A stretch of 50,455 nucleotides of DNA from positions 1 to 50,455 of the forward strand of contig JAFSJK010000077.1 of the NCBI GenBank assembly GCA_017439305.1, given 5' to 3'. How positions within the stretch are numbered: the stretch's first letter is position 1; each line of letters starts with the position of its first letter. Both the position numbers and the translations under genes were made by a program. The notes beneath the pieces are model-generated. The model saw only the letters and a program-made list of their open reading frames with translations. It did not search any database and was not told where the DNA came from. Of the stretch, positions 1 through 8,235 are shown piece by piece. This DNA comes from Bacteroidales bacterium. GTDB taxonomy: Bacteria; Bacteroidota; Bacteroidia; Bacteroidales; UBA932.

Positions 1-1
1 C

Positions 2-2137
2 TGGGGACGCGGCCGGGAGACGCCTGGCGAGGACCCGTACCTGACCTCGGTCATCGGCCTCCAGACCGTCCTGGGCATGCAGGAGAAGACCGGCAAATAT
101 TACAAGACCCACGCTTGTGCGAAGCATTACGCCGTACACAGCGGTCCGGAACCGCTTCGTCACAGCATGGATGTGTCCGTGTCGATGCGTGACCTCTGGG
201 AAACCTATCTCCCCGCCTTCAAGACGCTGGTGGTGGACGGCGACGTCCGGGAAGTGATGGGCGCCTATCAGCGGTACGAGGGAGTTCCCTGTACGATGAA
301 CGACCGCTTGCTGGTAGACATTCTCCGGGGCAAATGGGGATACGACGGACTCGTGGTCACAGACTGTGACGCCGTGAACAACTACTTCACGCCCGGTCAG
401 CACATGACCCATCCGGATCCCGTCCATGCCGCCGCCGACGCGATCAAGCACGGCACCGACCTCGAGTGCGGCCGCACCTTCCGCACCCTCGCCGATGCCC
501 TGGAACAGGGACTCATCACCGTGGACGACCTCGACCACGCCCTGGTTCCGGTTCTCCGCGGCCGCTTCGAACTCGGGATGTTCGACCCGGACGAAATGTC
601 CCCCTGGGCGAACCTGACCCCTGACGTGATTTCCAGCGAGAAGCATCACGCGCTGGCCGTGGAGGCCGCCCGCGAAGGAACGGTCCTGCTCAAGAACAAC
701 GGCATCCTGCCGCTCTCAAAAGACGTCAAGCGGATCGCTGTCGTAGGCCCGAACGCCGACGACGTGGACCTGCTGAACGGCAACTACGGCGGCACTCCCT
801 CCGAAGAACACAAGCAGTCCATCCTCGCGGGCATCCGCGCGGCATTCCCGAATGCGGAAATCGTGTACGACAAGGCCTGCGAACTGGTGGACGAATACAA
901 CACCATCGACCATACCGCCGACTTCAACGAAGGGAAAGGCCTGTATGTAGAGTTCTTCAACAACCGGGTCTTCAAGGGTGAGCCTGCCGCGTCAGGCTAT
1001 TACAAGGATTTGAATTTCAGCACCTTCGGCGGCTACGGCTTCGCCGACGGAGTCAACACCGACGAATTCTCGGCCCAGGCTTCCGGCCAGTGGACCGCCG
1101 ACTTCACCGGCAACCTCAAGTATTTCATCGCCGGTGACAACGGGGTCCGGTTCTATGTGAACGGCCGCCTGGTCGAAGAGCAGAAGGGTGCGGCTCCCTT
1201 CCGCTTCGGACGCCGGCAGGCTCCGCAGTACAAGGAGATCCCGGTCGTGGAGGGTAAGACCTACGACATCCAAATCGAATATGTCAAGGGACCTGCCCCG
1301 TTCGCGATGTTCAGGGCCCAGCTCTGCGAGCGCATCCTGCCTGACGTCGAAGCACTTACCGCCTCGCTCGGCGACGTGGACGCCTACATCATGGTAGGCG
1401 GTATCTCCGCCCAGCTCGAAGGAGAGGGCGGCGACAAGGCCGACATCGAATTCCCGGCCGTCCAGCAGCGCCTTCTGAAGGGCCTGCACGCGACCGGAAA
1501 GCCCGTCATCCTGGTGAACTGCTCCGGTTCCTGCCTGGCTTTCGCGCCCATCGAAGAAGACTGCGACGCCATCCTTCAGGCCTGGTACGGAGGAGAAGGC
1601 GGCGCCCAGGCCGTCGGCGAGATCCTGAACGGCGACTGCAACCCCTCCGGCAAGCTCCCGGTCACCTTCTACGCCTCCACGGACCAGCTGCCCGACTTCA
1701 TGGACTACAACATGGAAGGCCACACCTACCGCTACTTCCGCGGCACGCCCCTGTATCCCTTCGGCTTCGGTCTCAGTTACACGACCTTCGCCTATGGCCA
1801 GGGCAAGCTCTCCAAGACCTCCGTTCCGGCCGGCCAGGGTGTGAAAGTCACCGTCCCCGTCACCAATACCGGCGACCGTGCCGGCGACGAGGTCGTCCAG
1901 GTGTACGTGAAGGCCCTCGACAATCCCGATGCTCCCATCAAGAGCCTGAAGGGCTTCCAGCGCGTCTCCATCAAGCCCGGCGCCACGGCCAAGGTGACCA
2001 TCGCCCTGGGCCCGGATGCCTTCGAGTATTATGACGGAGAAGACGGCCTGGCTGTCAAGCCCGGCAAGTACCAGATTCTCTATGGCTCCTCCTCCGCCGA
2101 TGCGGATCTGAAGGCCCTGGACTTCGAGGTCAATTAG
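2..2137 (+). CDS. GH3 beta-glycosidase with PA14 insert (5' partial)
   Basis: Glycoside hydrolase family 3 enzyme, probably a beta-glucosidase or beta-xylosidase acting on plant oligosaccharides. The frame is open to the left edge, and the first visible residues (WGRGRETPGEDPYLTS) are a conserved internal GH3 block, so the ATG at 77 is internal and the N-terminus with any signal peptide lies outside. The likely nucleophile is the first Asp of VVTDCD (codon 362-364). The second GH3 domain follows (about 610-900 and 1330-1720), split by a PA14-like module at about 935-1320, as in PA14-containing beta-glucosidases. The end (about 1795-2120) is a fibronectin-III-like domain. The 3' end overlaps the convergent butyrate kinase gene by 8 bp. 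Family assignment is firm; substrate is inferred. Confidence 0.93.
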   Translation, partial: WGRGRETPGEDPYLTSVIGLQTVLGMQEKTGKYYKTHACAKHYAVHSGPEPLRHSMDVSVSMRDLWETYLPAFKTLVVDGDVREVMGAYQRYEGVPCTMNDRLLVDILRGKWGYDGLVVTDCDAVNNYFTPGQHMTHPDPVHAAADAIKHGTDLECGRTFRTLADALEQGLITVDDLDHALVPVLRGRFELGMFDPDEMSPWANLTPDVISSEKHHALAVEAAREGTVLLKNNGILPLSKDVKRIAVVGPNADDVDLLNGNYGGTPSEEHKQSILAGIRAAFPNAEIVYDKACELVDEYNTIDHTADFNEGKGLYVEFFNNRVFKGEPAASGYYKDLNFSTFGGYGFADGVNTDEFSAQASGQWTADFTGNLKYFIAGDNGVRFYVNGRLVEEQKGAAPFRFGRRQAPQYKEIPVVEGKTYDIQIEYVKGPAPFAMFRAQLCERILPDVEALTASLGDVDAYIMVGGISAQLEGEGGDKADIEFPAVQQRLLKGLHATGKPVILVNCSGSCLAFAPIEEDCDAILQAWYGGEGGAQAVGEILNGDCNPSGKLPVTFYASTDQLPDFMDYNMEGHTYRYFRGTPLYPFGFGLSYTTFAYGQGKLSKTSVPAGQGVKVTVPVTNTGDRAGDEVVQVYVKALDNPDAPIKSLKGFQRVSIKPGATAKVTIALGPDAFEYYDGEDGLAVKPGKYQILYGSSSADADLKALDFEVN

Positions 2138-3266
2138 GCAATTCTTCCTCCAGCAGCCGCTCCTTGTCGTAGCGGTGGACCTTCACCGTTCCTGCGAGGA
2201 TGAGATATCCGTTCTCGGCCAGGGAATCGAGTTCATTCTCACCCGGATAGACTTCGGTGGGTGCCACGAAGGCCGTGCGCCGGCGGATGTCGGAGACAAC
2301 ACGGCCGTCCCGGGCAATGCCGCCGGTGAGCAGGATGACATCGATGTGGCCGTCCACCGTGGCGGCCAGGGAGGCGATATACTTCGCGACATTCAGGCCA
2401 AAGGCATTGAGCCAGGTATCCACCTTGGGATCCTTGGCGGCGCGGGACTCCAACTCACGGAGATCATTAGTCCCGAAGTATGCGACGGCACCCCCCTGCC
2501 CTAACACGCGCCGCTTCACTTCCCGCTCGGACATACCGCTGCGGAAACACATCTCTATCAGCGGAAAAGCCGGACAGGAGCCGGCCCGTTCCGGAGTGAA
2601 AGGACCATCACCACCCAGGCCGTTGTTGGTGTCGATGACTTTCCCGTTCCGATGCAGGGTCACGGTGACGCCGCCGCCCATATGGGCTACGATCGCCGTG
2701 ACATCATTCGTAGGATGGCCATGCTCGCGGAGATACCGGCGCACGATGGCCCGGGAATTCAGGGCATGGAAGAAAGCCCGGCGCGGGAACTCCGGGAGGC
2801 CGCCCAAGCGGCATTCCGGGAGCATCTCATCCGCCATCGGCGGATCCGCGACATAGGCCATGCAGGCCCGGCCTCCGATGCCGCGCTCCCGGCGGAAGGC
2901 CGTCGCCTCGACGGCGATGTCGTCGGCAATCACGGCAGACAGGTTGCACGCATGGATACCGTCGCGGCCGGAAAGGAGCACCTCGCGCATATCGTCATTG
3001 ACAGCGTACACACCGGTCACGGCCGGGGCAAAGAGGCCCCCGCGCGCCATTACGATATCGATGTCGCCGAGCCCGACGCCCGCATCCCGGAGGAAATCCA
3101 TCACGATCCCCCGGCGGAGGTTTTCCTGCTCCAGCACACTGGAGAAGCGCAATACCTCCTGGGCACTGAGTTCCAGATCCCGGACCAGGACGGCTTTCCC
3201 GTCCACAAAATAGCCGACCTTGGTCGAGGTCGACCCCGTGTTGATGGCAAGAACCTTTCCTTTCAT
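2130..3266 (-). CDS. buk: Butyrate kinase
   Basis: Acyl kinase of the ASKHA fold, converting butyryl-phosphate (or branched acyl-phosphate) and ADP to the acid and ATP. The N-terminus LAINTGSTSTKVGYF is the phosphate-1 loop, followed by MARGG, AHMGGGVTV, NNGLGGDGPF and LTGGIARD, which separate Buk from acetate kinase. The frame runs on to 3383, but the ATG at 3266 gives the canonical MKGKVLAINTGS start, and a TATTTTTG -7 box at 3294-3301 lies between the two, so 3266 is chosen. At 378 aa it has normal length. It is monocistronic and divergent from carbonic anhydrase. Its usual partner ptb is 1.7 kb away, next to ackA. Confidence 0.93.
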   Translation of the reverse strand: MKGKVLAINTGSTSTKVGYFVDGKAVLVRDLELSAQEVLRFSSVLEQENLRRGIVMDFLRDAGVGLGDIDIVMARGGLFAPAVTGVYAVNDDMREVLLSGRDGIHACNLSAVIADDIAVEATAFRRERGIGGRACMAYVADPPMADEMLPECRLGGLPEFPRRAFFHALNSRAIVRRYLREHGHPTNDVTAIVAHMGGGVTVTLHRNGKVIDTNNGLGGDGPFTPERAGSCPAFPLIEMCFRSGMSEREVKRRVLGQGGAVAYFGTNDLRELESRAAKDPKVDTWLNAFGLNVAKYIASLAATVDGHIDVILLTGGIARDGRVVSDIRRRTAFVAPTEVYPGENELDSLAENGYLILAGTVKVHRYDKERLLEEELPN

Positions 3267-3293
3267 GTCTTCCGCTTCAGGTTTGGGTTTCCG

Positions 3294-3301
3294 CAAAAAT
3301 A
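3294..3301 (-). promoter_or_regulatory. Promoter -7 box of buk
   Basis: On the minus strand this reads TATTTTTG, an exact match to the Bacteroidales -7 consensus TAnnTTTG, 27 nt before the chosen buk ATG. No convincing -33 TTTG is seen at the usual 19-21 bp spacing. Confidence 0.55.
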
Positions 3302-3399
3302 CCCAAGCATGCCAGATCAACCATAAAAGAGTGGCGAACGAGGGGCATTTTGTGGCGAAAAAGGACAGAAAGGGGTGAATCATTCTCCCCGAAAAACCC

Positions 3400-3407
3400 T
3401 ACCTTTG
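3400..3407 (+). promoter_or_regulatory. Promoter -7 box of carbonic anhydrase
   Basis: TACCTTTG matches TAnnTTTG 15 nt before the ATG at 3423. It lies downstream of the alternative in-frame start at 3375 and therefore argues for 3423. The implied leader is only about 10 nt. Confidence 0.6.
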
Positions 3408-3422
3408 CAAAAACACGGAACC

Positions 3423-3959
3423 ATGATCGACCAAATCCTCGCATTCAATACCCGCTTCGTGGCGGAGAAAGGCTATGAGCCGTATGTGACCGACAAGTTC
3501 CCCGCCAAGAAACTGGCGGTACTCACGTGCATGGACACGCGCCTGACTGAACTGCTTCCGAAGGCTCTGGGCCTGCGGAACGGTGACGCCAAGATCATCA
3601 AGAACGCCGGCGGACTGGTGTTGTCGGAGACGGATTCGGCCATCCGGTCGCTCCTCGTGGGCATCTACGAACTAGGCGTGCAGGAAGTGATGGTCGTCCA
3701 TCACTCCACCTGCGGTGCCTGCCACATGAGCTACGGCGAATTCAAGCCGCATATGCTGGAACGCGGCATTCCGGCAGAAGTATTGGCTGATTGGGAAGCC
3801 AAGGGTGTCGCCACCTGGCTCGAAGGCTTCCACGACACGGAAGCCTCCGTCCGGAAGACGGTCGCAGCTATCGTGAACCACCCGCTTGTACCCAAAGACG
3901 TCGTCGTCCGTGGCTTCGTCATCGACTCTGTCACGGGCGCGCTTTCGGAGGTCTTCTAG
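3423..3959 (+). CDS. Beta-class carbonic anhydrase
   Basis: Cytoplasmic zinc enzyme interconverting CO2 and bicarbonate. The 178-aa product carries the beta-class signature: Cys36-x-Asp38-x-Arg40 (TCMDTRL) and His94-x2-Cys97 (HHSTCGAC). Cys36, His94 and Cys97 are the expected Zn ligands and Asp38/Arg40 the catalytic dyad. The length fits the small beta-CA group common in anaerobes. The start at 3423 is preferred to 3375 because the -7 box at 3400-3407 would fall inside the longer ORF. It stands between the fermentation genes buk and ackA-ptb as its own transcription unit. Confidence 0.93.
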   Translation: MIDQILAFNTRFVAEKGYEPYVTDKFPAKKLAVLTCMDTRLTELLPKALGLRNGDAKIIKNAGGLVLSETDSAIRSLLVGIYELGVQEVMVVHHSTCGACHMSYGEFKPHMLERGIPAEVLADWEAKGVATWLEGFHDTEASVRKTVAAIVNHPLVPKDVVVRGFVIDSVTGALSEVF

Positions 3960-3975
3960 ATAGTAACAGGAGTCC

Positions 3976-4920
3976 CTACCTCCTCGACAGCGCAGCCTCC
4001 ACTAACTGAAGGTTACCCTTTCCAGCTTGCCGAAATTCGGCCTTGGTATAGGCTCCCGGGCCACGATGATAATCGATTTCCCGCTCGCTATAGAGGGGGA
4101 GCCGCTGATAATCACCCAGTTTCCTCGCCGCCTGATTGATAGGAAGCGTCTCGGTAAAAACGGTACCGTTACCGAAGCCCTCATCTTCGCAGACCAACGT
4201 GAATTTGATCTCGTTGTTCTGCAGAATCCATGTGCCCTGCTGGCCTGCTACCTCCAGGTACCAATCGTACGTCCCGTTATTATAGATATTCAGGAACGCG
4301 TAATCACTGTTTTCACTGCCTTGCCAGACACCCTCCAGCCAGTTGACGTCGACACTGCCGGTATACGCGATGGTCGGCGTACCCTGCACATACTTGGAAG
4401 CAACATAGCCGACAATCCCGTTGACATCGATTTTCACCCATGTTCCCAGGTCCTCCAACAGGATCGCTCCTTCCGGACCGTTCTTGAACTGACCGACTTT
4501 CTCTGCGGAATAGGAGGGTTGCCGCCGCATGTTGACGAAACCGTCATACGCACATGAATAAACACGCGGAACAGCGGGCGCGACCGGAGCAGACGGCTCT
4601 TCCCTGACGGGTTGAGCCGTCGCCGCTACGGCCTTGGGCGGTTTTGCTGTCGGTTTCCGATTATGCAAGAGGATGAAGACCAGGGCAAGGACGGCAGCCA
4701 ACAGGCATCCTGCCAGGATCCCGACCCAAAGATTGGACTTGCTCTTTTTGGGACTGACCCGGGGGGCTTCCAGAACGACCGGTTCAGGCGATTCATTGGC
4801 ATCCAGGACTTTCTGTTTCTCCCTGTCGAACTCTGCCGCAGTCAAGGCGCCGGACTCAAGAAGCTCTTTCAACTCCTTCAGTCTCGCGATTTTGTCATCA
4901 AACGAATTGGTCTCCATCAT
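3976..4920 (-). CDS. SHOCT / bacterial SH3 membrane protein
   Basis: Unnamed 314-aa protein. Residues about 8-40 form a SHOCT-like helical hairpin (KELKELLESGALTAAEFDR), here at the N-terminus. A single transmembrane helix follows at about 64-86 after a Lys-rich stretch. A Pro/Ala linker leads to a bacterial SH3-like domain at about 118-180 (VNMRRQPSYSAEKVGQF...GYVASKYV), and the last 120 residues look like a small beta-barrel of unknown role. The topology suggests a cytoplasmic SHOCT part and a periplasmic SH3 sensing or binding part. It starts 19 bp after the ptb stop and may be the third gene of the ackA operon, though a metabolic link is not evident. Confidence 0.75.
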   Translation of the reverse strand: MMETNSFDDKIARLKELKELLESGALTAAEFDREKQKVLDANESPEPVVLEAPRVSPKKSKSNLWVGILAGCLLAAVLALVFILLHNRKPTAKPPKAVAATAQPVREEPSAPVAPAVPRVYSCAYDGFVNMRRQPSYSAEKVGQFKNGPEGAILLEDLGTWVKIDVNGIVGYVASKYVQGTPTIAYTGSVDVNWLEGVWQGSENSDYAFLNIYNNGTYDWYLEVAGQQGTWILQNNEIKFTLVCEDEGFGNGTVFTETLPINQAARKLGDYQRLPLYSEREIDYHRGPGAYTKAEFRQAGKGNLQLVEAALSRR

Positions 4921-4939
4921 CCAGAGGATTGTAAGTGGC

Positions 4940-5848
4940 TTACTTCACGCTCATCACCGCGGAGGCGATGGAGTTGAGCTTCACGTCCACGGAGTCGGCG
5001 CGGGAGGCAAGGACGCACGGGACCTTGGTGCCCACGAGGAAGCCGGCCTGGCGCACGCCGACGGCGAGCTTGGAGTTGGTCTTCCAGAAAACGTTGGCGG
5101 ACTCGATGTTCGGGAAGAGGAGGCAGTCGGCGTCGCCGGCGACAGGGCTGACGAGCTTCTTGATCTGCACGGACTCTTCGTCGATGGCGACATCCAGCGC
5201 GAGCGGACCGTCACCGATGCAGCCCTTGATCTGGCCGCGGTCGCACATCTTGGCGAGCATGGCGCCTTCGATGCAGGCGGGCATGGAGTCGAGCATCTGC
5301 TCGGAGGCGGCGATGAAGGCGATCTTCGGCTTCGCGATGCCGAAGGAGCGGGCGACGGTAGTCACATAGCCGGCGAGCTTCACCTTCTGGCGGAAGTCCG
5401 GAAGCGGAATCACGGCCATGTCGGTGAGGAAAATGAGCTTGTGGTAGTTCGGGTTTTCGATCACGCCCACGTGGCTCAGGACGCCCTTCGGAGGCAGGAG
5501 GCCGGTTTCCTTGTTCAGGATGGCGCGGAGGAACTTGTCGGTGGAGCAAAGGCCCTTCATCAGGACGTCACCCATACCGTCGTGAACCATCTTCACGGCT
5601 TCGGCGACCGCCTTCAGCTCATCCTTGACGTCCACGATTTCGAACTTGGCGACATCGATGTTGTTGTCGGCGCAGACCTTCTTGATGAGGTCCTCGTCGC
5701 CCACGAGGGTGCACTTCACAAAGCCCATGTCGGTAGCCAGGGAGGCTGCCTCGATCGTGTGCTCGTCGACGGCCCAGGCCGCCACCATCTTCTTGCAGAT
5801 GCCCTTCGCCTTGAGCTCGACGAAGAGGTCGTTGAAATTCTGGATCAT
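4940..5848 (-). CDS. ptb: Phosphate butyryl/acetyltransferase (Ptb family)
   Basis: Transfers an acyl group between CoA and phosphate to feed the acyl kinases. The 302-aa product has the Ptb/Pta catalytic fold throughout: an N-terminal AAWAVDEHTIEAA segment, KGLCSTDKFLRAIL, then SHVGVIENPNYHKLIFLTD and DADCLLFPNIESANVFWK. It is the short Ptb type rather than the long Pta with a DRTGG regulatory domain. The ORF extends to 5908, but the ATG at 5848 gives the family start MIQNFNDLF and avoids overlap with ackA. It follows ackA by 16 bp. Acyl specificity (acetyl, butyryl or branched) cannot be read from sequence. It is the only phosphotransacylase in the window, with two different kinases nearby. 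Confidence 0.88.
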   Translation of the reverse strand: MIQNFNDLFVELKAKGICKKMVAAWAVDEHTIEAASLATDMGFVKCTLVGDEDLIKKVCADNNIDVAKFEIVDVKDELKAVAEAVKMVHDGMGDVLMKGLCSTDKFLRAILNKETGLLPPKGVLSHVGVIENPNYHKLIFLTDMAVIPLPDFRQKVKLAGYVTTVARSFGIAKPKIAFIAASEQMLDSMPACIEGAMLAKMCDRGQIKGCIGDGPLALDVAIDEESVQIKKLVSPVAGDADCLLFPNIESANVFWKTNSKLAVGVRQAGFLVGTKVPCVLASRADSVDVKLNSIASAVMSVK

Positions 5849-5864
5849 ATTGAAATTACGTGAA

Positions 5865-7079
5865 TTAGTCTTGGTTGTCAAGCACAAGGTGCATCGTGTC
5901 GCGGGCAATCACCAGTTCCTCGTTCGTGCAGATGAGGGCGGCCTTGACCTTGGAATCCTCGGTCGTGATGAGGGCATCCTCGCCGAAGGCGGTGTTGGCT
6001 TCATAGTCCACCTTGAGGCCCAGGTAGGAGAAGTTTTCCAGGACGCGCCGGCGCAGACGGGAGTTGTGCTCGCCGATACCGCCGGTGAAGACGATGAGGT
6101 CCACGCCGTTCATCGCGGCAACATAGGAGCCGATGTTCTTGATGATATCGTAGGTATACTTCTTGAGGGCGAGCTTGGCTTTGGGGTCGCCGCTGTTCGC
6201 GCGGTCGTTCAGTTCACGGCAGTCGGAGCTGTATTCGGACACGCCCAGGAAGCCGGACTTGCGGTTCAGGATGGTGGACATCTCGTCCGGGGTGACACCC
6301 AGCTTGTTCTCCAGGTAAATGACGGCGTTCGCGTCGATGTTGCCAACGCGGGTACCCATGATCATGCCCTCCAGCGGGGAGAAGCCCATCGAGGTGTCCA
6401 CGCACTTGCCGTTCTGGATGGCACAGATGGAACTGCCGGCACCCAGGTGGCAGGTGATGATCTTGGACTCCGCGAGGTTCAGGCCGGCCAGCTTGGCACC
6501 GACACCGGCCACGAACTGGTGGCTCGTTCCGTGGGCACCGTACCGGCGGACGCGGTACTTCTCGTAATACTGGTAAGGAAGGCCGTACATATAGGCATAG
6601 GCCGGCATCGTCTGATGGAAAGCGGTGTCGAAGGTCACTACCTGCGGGACGGTGGGCAGCACCTCCTGCATGGCGTGGATGCCCAGCAGGTGAGCCGGAT
6701 TGTGGAGCGGGGCGAAATCGCTGCAGAAGGCGATCTTCTCCAGGACGTCGTCGTCCACGAGGACGGAACCGGAGAAGAAGTCGCCGCCCTGGACGATGCG
6801 GTGTCCCACGGCCTCGATGTCCTCCAGGGACTTCAGGACGCCCGTCTCAGGATCGGTGAGCGCCTTGAGGATGAGCTGCATGCCCACTTTGTGGTCGGGA
6901 ATCGGAAGGTCCAGGACGATCTTGTCGCGGCCGGCCGGGGCATACTGGAGGATGCCGACGGGAAGGCCGATCTTTTCGGCAATACCTTTGGCGATGACGT
7001 CGAACACGTCGTCGTTCTTCATGTCGAGCAACTGGTACTTGATGGAAGAACTACCACAATTGATAACAAGGATGATCAT
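5865..7079 (-). CDS. ackA: Acetate kinase
   Basis: Cytoplasmic kinase making ATP from acetyl-phosphate. The 404-aa length is typical. Motifs: LVINCGSSSIKYQL (ACETATE_KINASE_1), VGHRIVQGG, FDTAFHQTMP, RRYGAHGTSHQFV, ITCHLGAGSSICAI, SMGFSPLEGMIMGTR and FTGGIGEHNS, which together identify AckA and exclude Buk. It is the first gene of a leftward operon with ptb. The promoter sits in the 85-bp divergent region shared with comEC, where a TATCTTTG -7 box at 7117-7124 leaves a leader of about 30 nt. Confidence 0.97.
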   Translation of the reverse strand: MIILVINCGSSSIKYQLLDMKNDDVFDVIAKGIAEKIGLPVGILQYAPAGRDKIVLDLPIPDHKVGMQLILKALTDPETGVLKSLEDIEAVGHRIVQGGDFFSGSVLVDDDVLEKIAFCSDFAPLHNPAHLLGIHAMQEVLPTVPQVVTFDTAFHQTMPAYAYMYGLPYQYYEKYRVRRYGAHGTSHQFVAGVGAKLAGLNLAESKIITCHLGAGSSICAIQNGKCVDTSMGFSPLEGMIMGTRVGNIDANAVIYLENKLGVTPDEMSTILNRKSGFLGVSEYSSDCRELNDRANSGDPKAKLALKKYTYDIIKNIGSYVAAMNGVDLIVFTGGIGEHNSRLRRRVLENFSYLGLKVDYEANTAFGEDALITTEDSKVKAALICTNEELVIARDTMHLVLDNQD

Positions 7080-7112
7080 ATTGATAAAAACATTAATTAT
7101 TTGCGGTCAATC

Positions 7113-7150
7113 TTTGCAAAGATAGCAAATTAATTCAGTATTTTTGCAAA
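7113..7150. promoter_or_regulatory. Overlapping divergent promoters of ackA and comEC
   Basis: Leftward: -7 TATCTTTG at 7124-7117 and -33 TTTG at 7150-7147. Rightward: -33 TTTG at 7113-7116 and -7 TATTTTTG at 7139-7146. Both spacers are 22 bp. The palindrome TTTGCAAA (7113-7120) contains the rightward -33 and part of the leftward -7, and the same relation holds at the other end, so the two promoters occupy nearly the same DNA. Confidence 0.65.
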
Positions 7151-7164
7151 CAGAGTCAAAGGAA

Positions 7165-8235
7165 ATGGCGGAGCGGGAGAACATAGGGGCGCTGGCTATC
7201 CATTTCACGGCCGGAATCGCGGCCGGGATGCTTCTCCTGCGACTTTTCCCCCATCCTTATCTCCTCTCCTGCCTCTTTCTCGCCGTGCTTTCACCAGTCC
7301 TCCTCATTCCCTTGAGGACAGGGGACCCATGGCTGCTATTCCCTGTCTTCCTGCTGCTCGGAGCCTTCTGCGCCGTCAACGGTTCTTTCGCCGGGCCTGG
7401 CCTGGAAACCGCCCTGGAACGGTATGCCTCGGCCTGCGGCGACAGGCTAAGGATTTTCATCGACGGAATCCCCTTCCCGTCCGAAGGGACGGCTCCCCTA
7501 CTGAAAGCATTCCTGACCGGCGACCGCAGCGGTCTTTCCCGCAGCACCATCCAGATATTCCGGGACAGCGGTGCTTCGCACCTGCTCGCCCTTTCAGGCC
7601 TGCATATCGGCATCCTGTACCTCCTGCTTTCCCGCCTCCTCCAGCCACTCGGCAACAGCCTGGCTGCAAAGCGTTTCCGATACATCCTCACCCTCGGAGC
7701 CGCCGGATTCTTCACCTTGATGACCGGAGCCTCCCCCTCCATCGTCCGGGCCTTCCTGTTCATCCTGGTCAATGAAACGGCCCGGCTGACCGGGCGTCAA
7801 AGGAGTCCCCTCCGCACCCTGTCCATCGCCCTGCTGGCCCAGCTGGTGCTCAGCCCGTCATCCATCACCTCCGTCGGTTTCCAGCTGTCCTACCTGGCGA
7901 TGGCCGGCATCTTCCTCCTGTATCCGCGGATGGAAAAATGGTATCCGGAAAGCAGTCGCCTCGACCCGTTCCGGAAAATCTGGCAGGCCGCCGCCCTTTC
8001 CATCAGCTGCCAGGTCTTCACCGGTCCCCTCGCCTGGTACCGGTTCCATACCTTTCCCACGTACTTCCTGCTGACCAACCTCCTGGCCATGCCCCTCACC
8101 ACGCTCCTGATGGGGACGGCCGTGACGACCATCGCCCTCCAGGGCATCGGCTGCTGCCCCGGCATCCTGGTCCAGGCGACCGACCAACTCGCGACCGGGC
8201 TGGTCTGGATCCTGCAGGTTATTTCGTCAATGTGA
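7165..8235 (+). CDS. ComEC/Rec2-family membrane protein, short form
   Basis: Polytopic inner-membrane protein of the DNA-uptake channel family. The family block GASHLLALSGLHIGILYLLL is at about residues 135-155, followed by SPSIVRAFLF, a VGFQLSYLAMAGI motif and further hydrophobic helices. At 356 aa it holds only the central Competence domain: the N-terminal OB-fold (DUF4131) is lacking or vestigial, and the metallo-beta-lactamase tail is absent. The ATG at 7165 (after aaagga) is chosen over the TTG at 7144 because the -7 box occupies 7139-7146. The 3' end overlaps convergent apbE by 17 bp. No other competence genes are visible. Confidence 0.82.
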   Translation: MAERENIGALAIHFTAGIAAGMLLLRLFPHPYLLSCLFLAVLSPVLLIPLRTGDPWLLFPVFLLLGAFCAVNGSFAGPGLETALERYASACGDRLRIFIDGIPFPSEGTAPLLKAFLTGDRSGLSRSTIQIFRDSGASHLLALSGLHIGILYLLLSRLLQPLGNSLAAKRFRYILTLGAAGFFTLMTGASPSIVRAFLFILVNETARLTGRQRSPLRTLSIALLAQLVLSPSSITSVGFQLSYLAMAGIFLLYPRMEKWYPESSRLDPFRKIWQAAALSISCQVFTGPLAWYRFHTFPTYFLLTNLLAMPLTTLLMGTAVTTIALQGIGCCPGILVQATDQLATGLVWILQVISSM

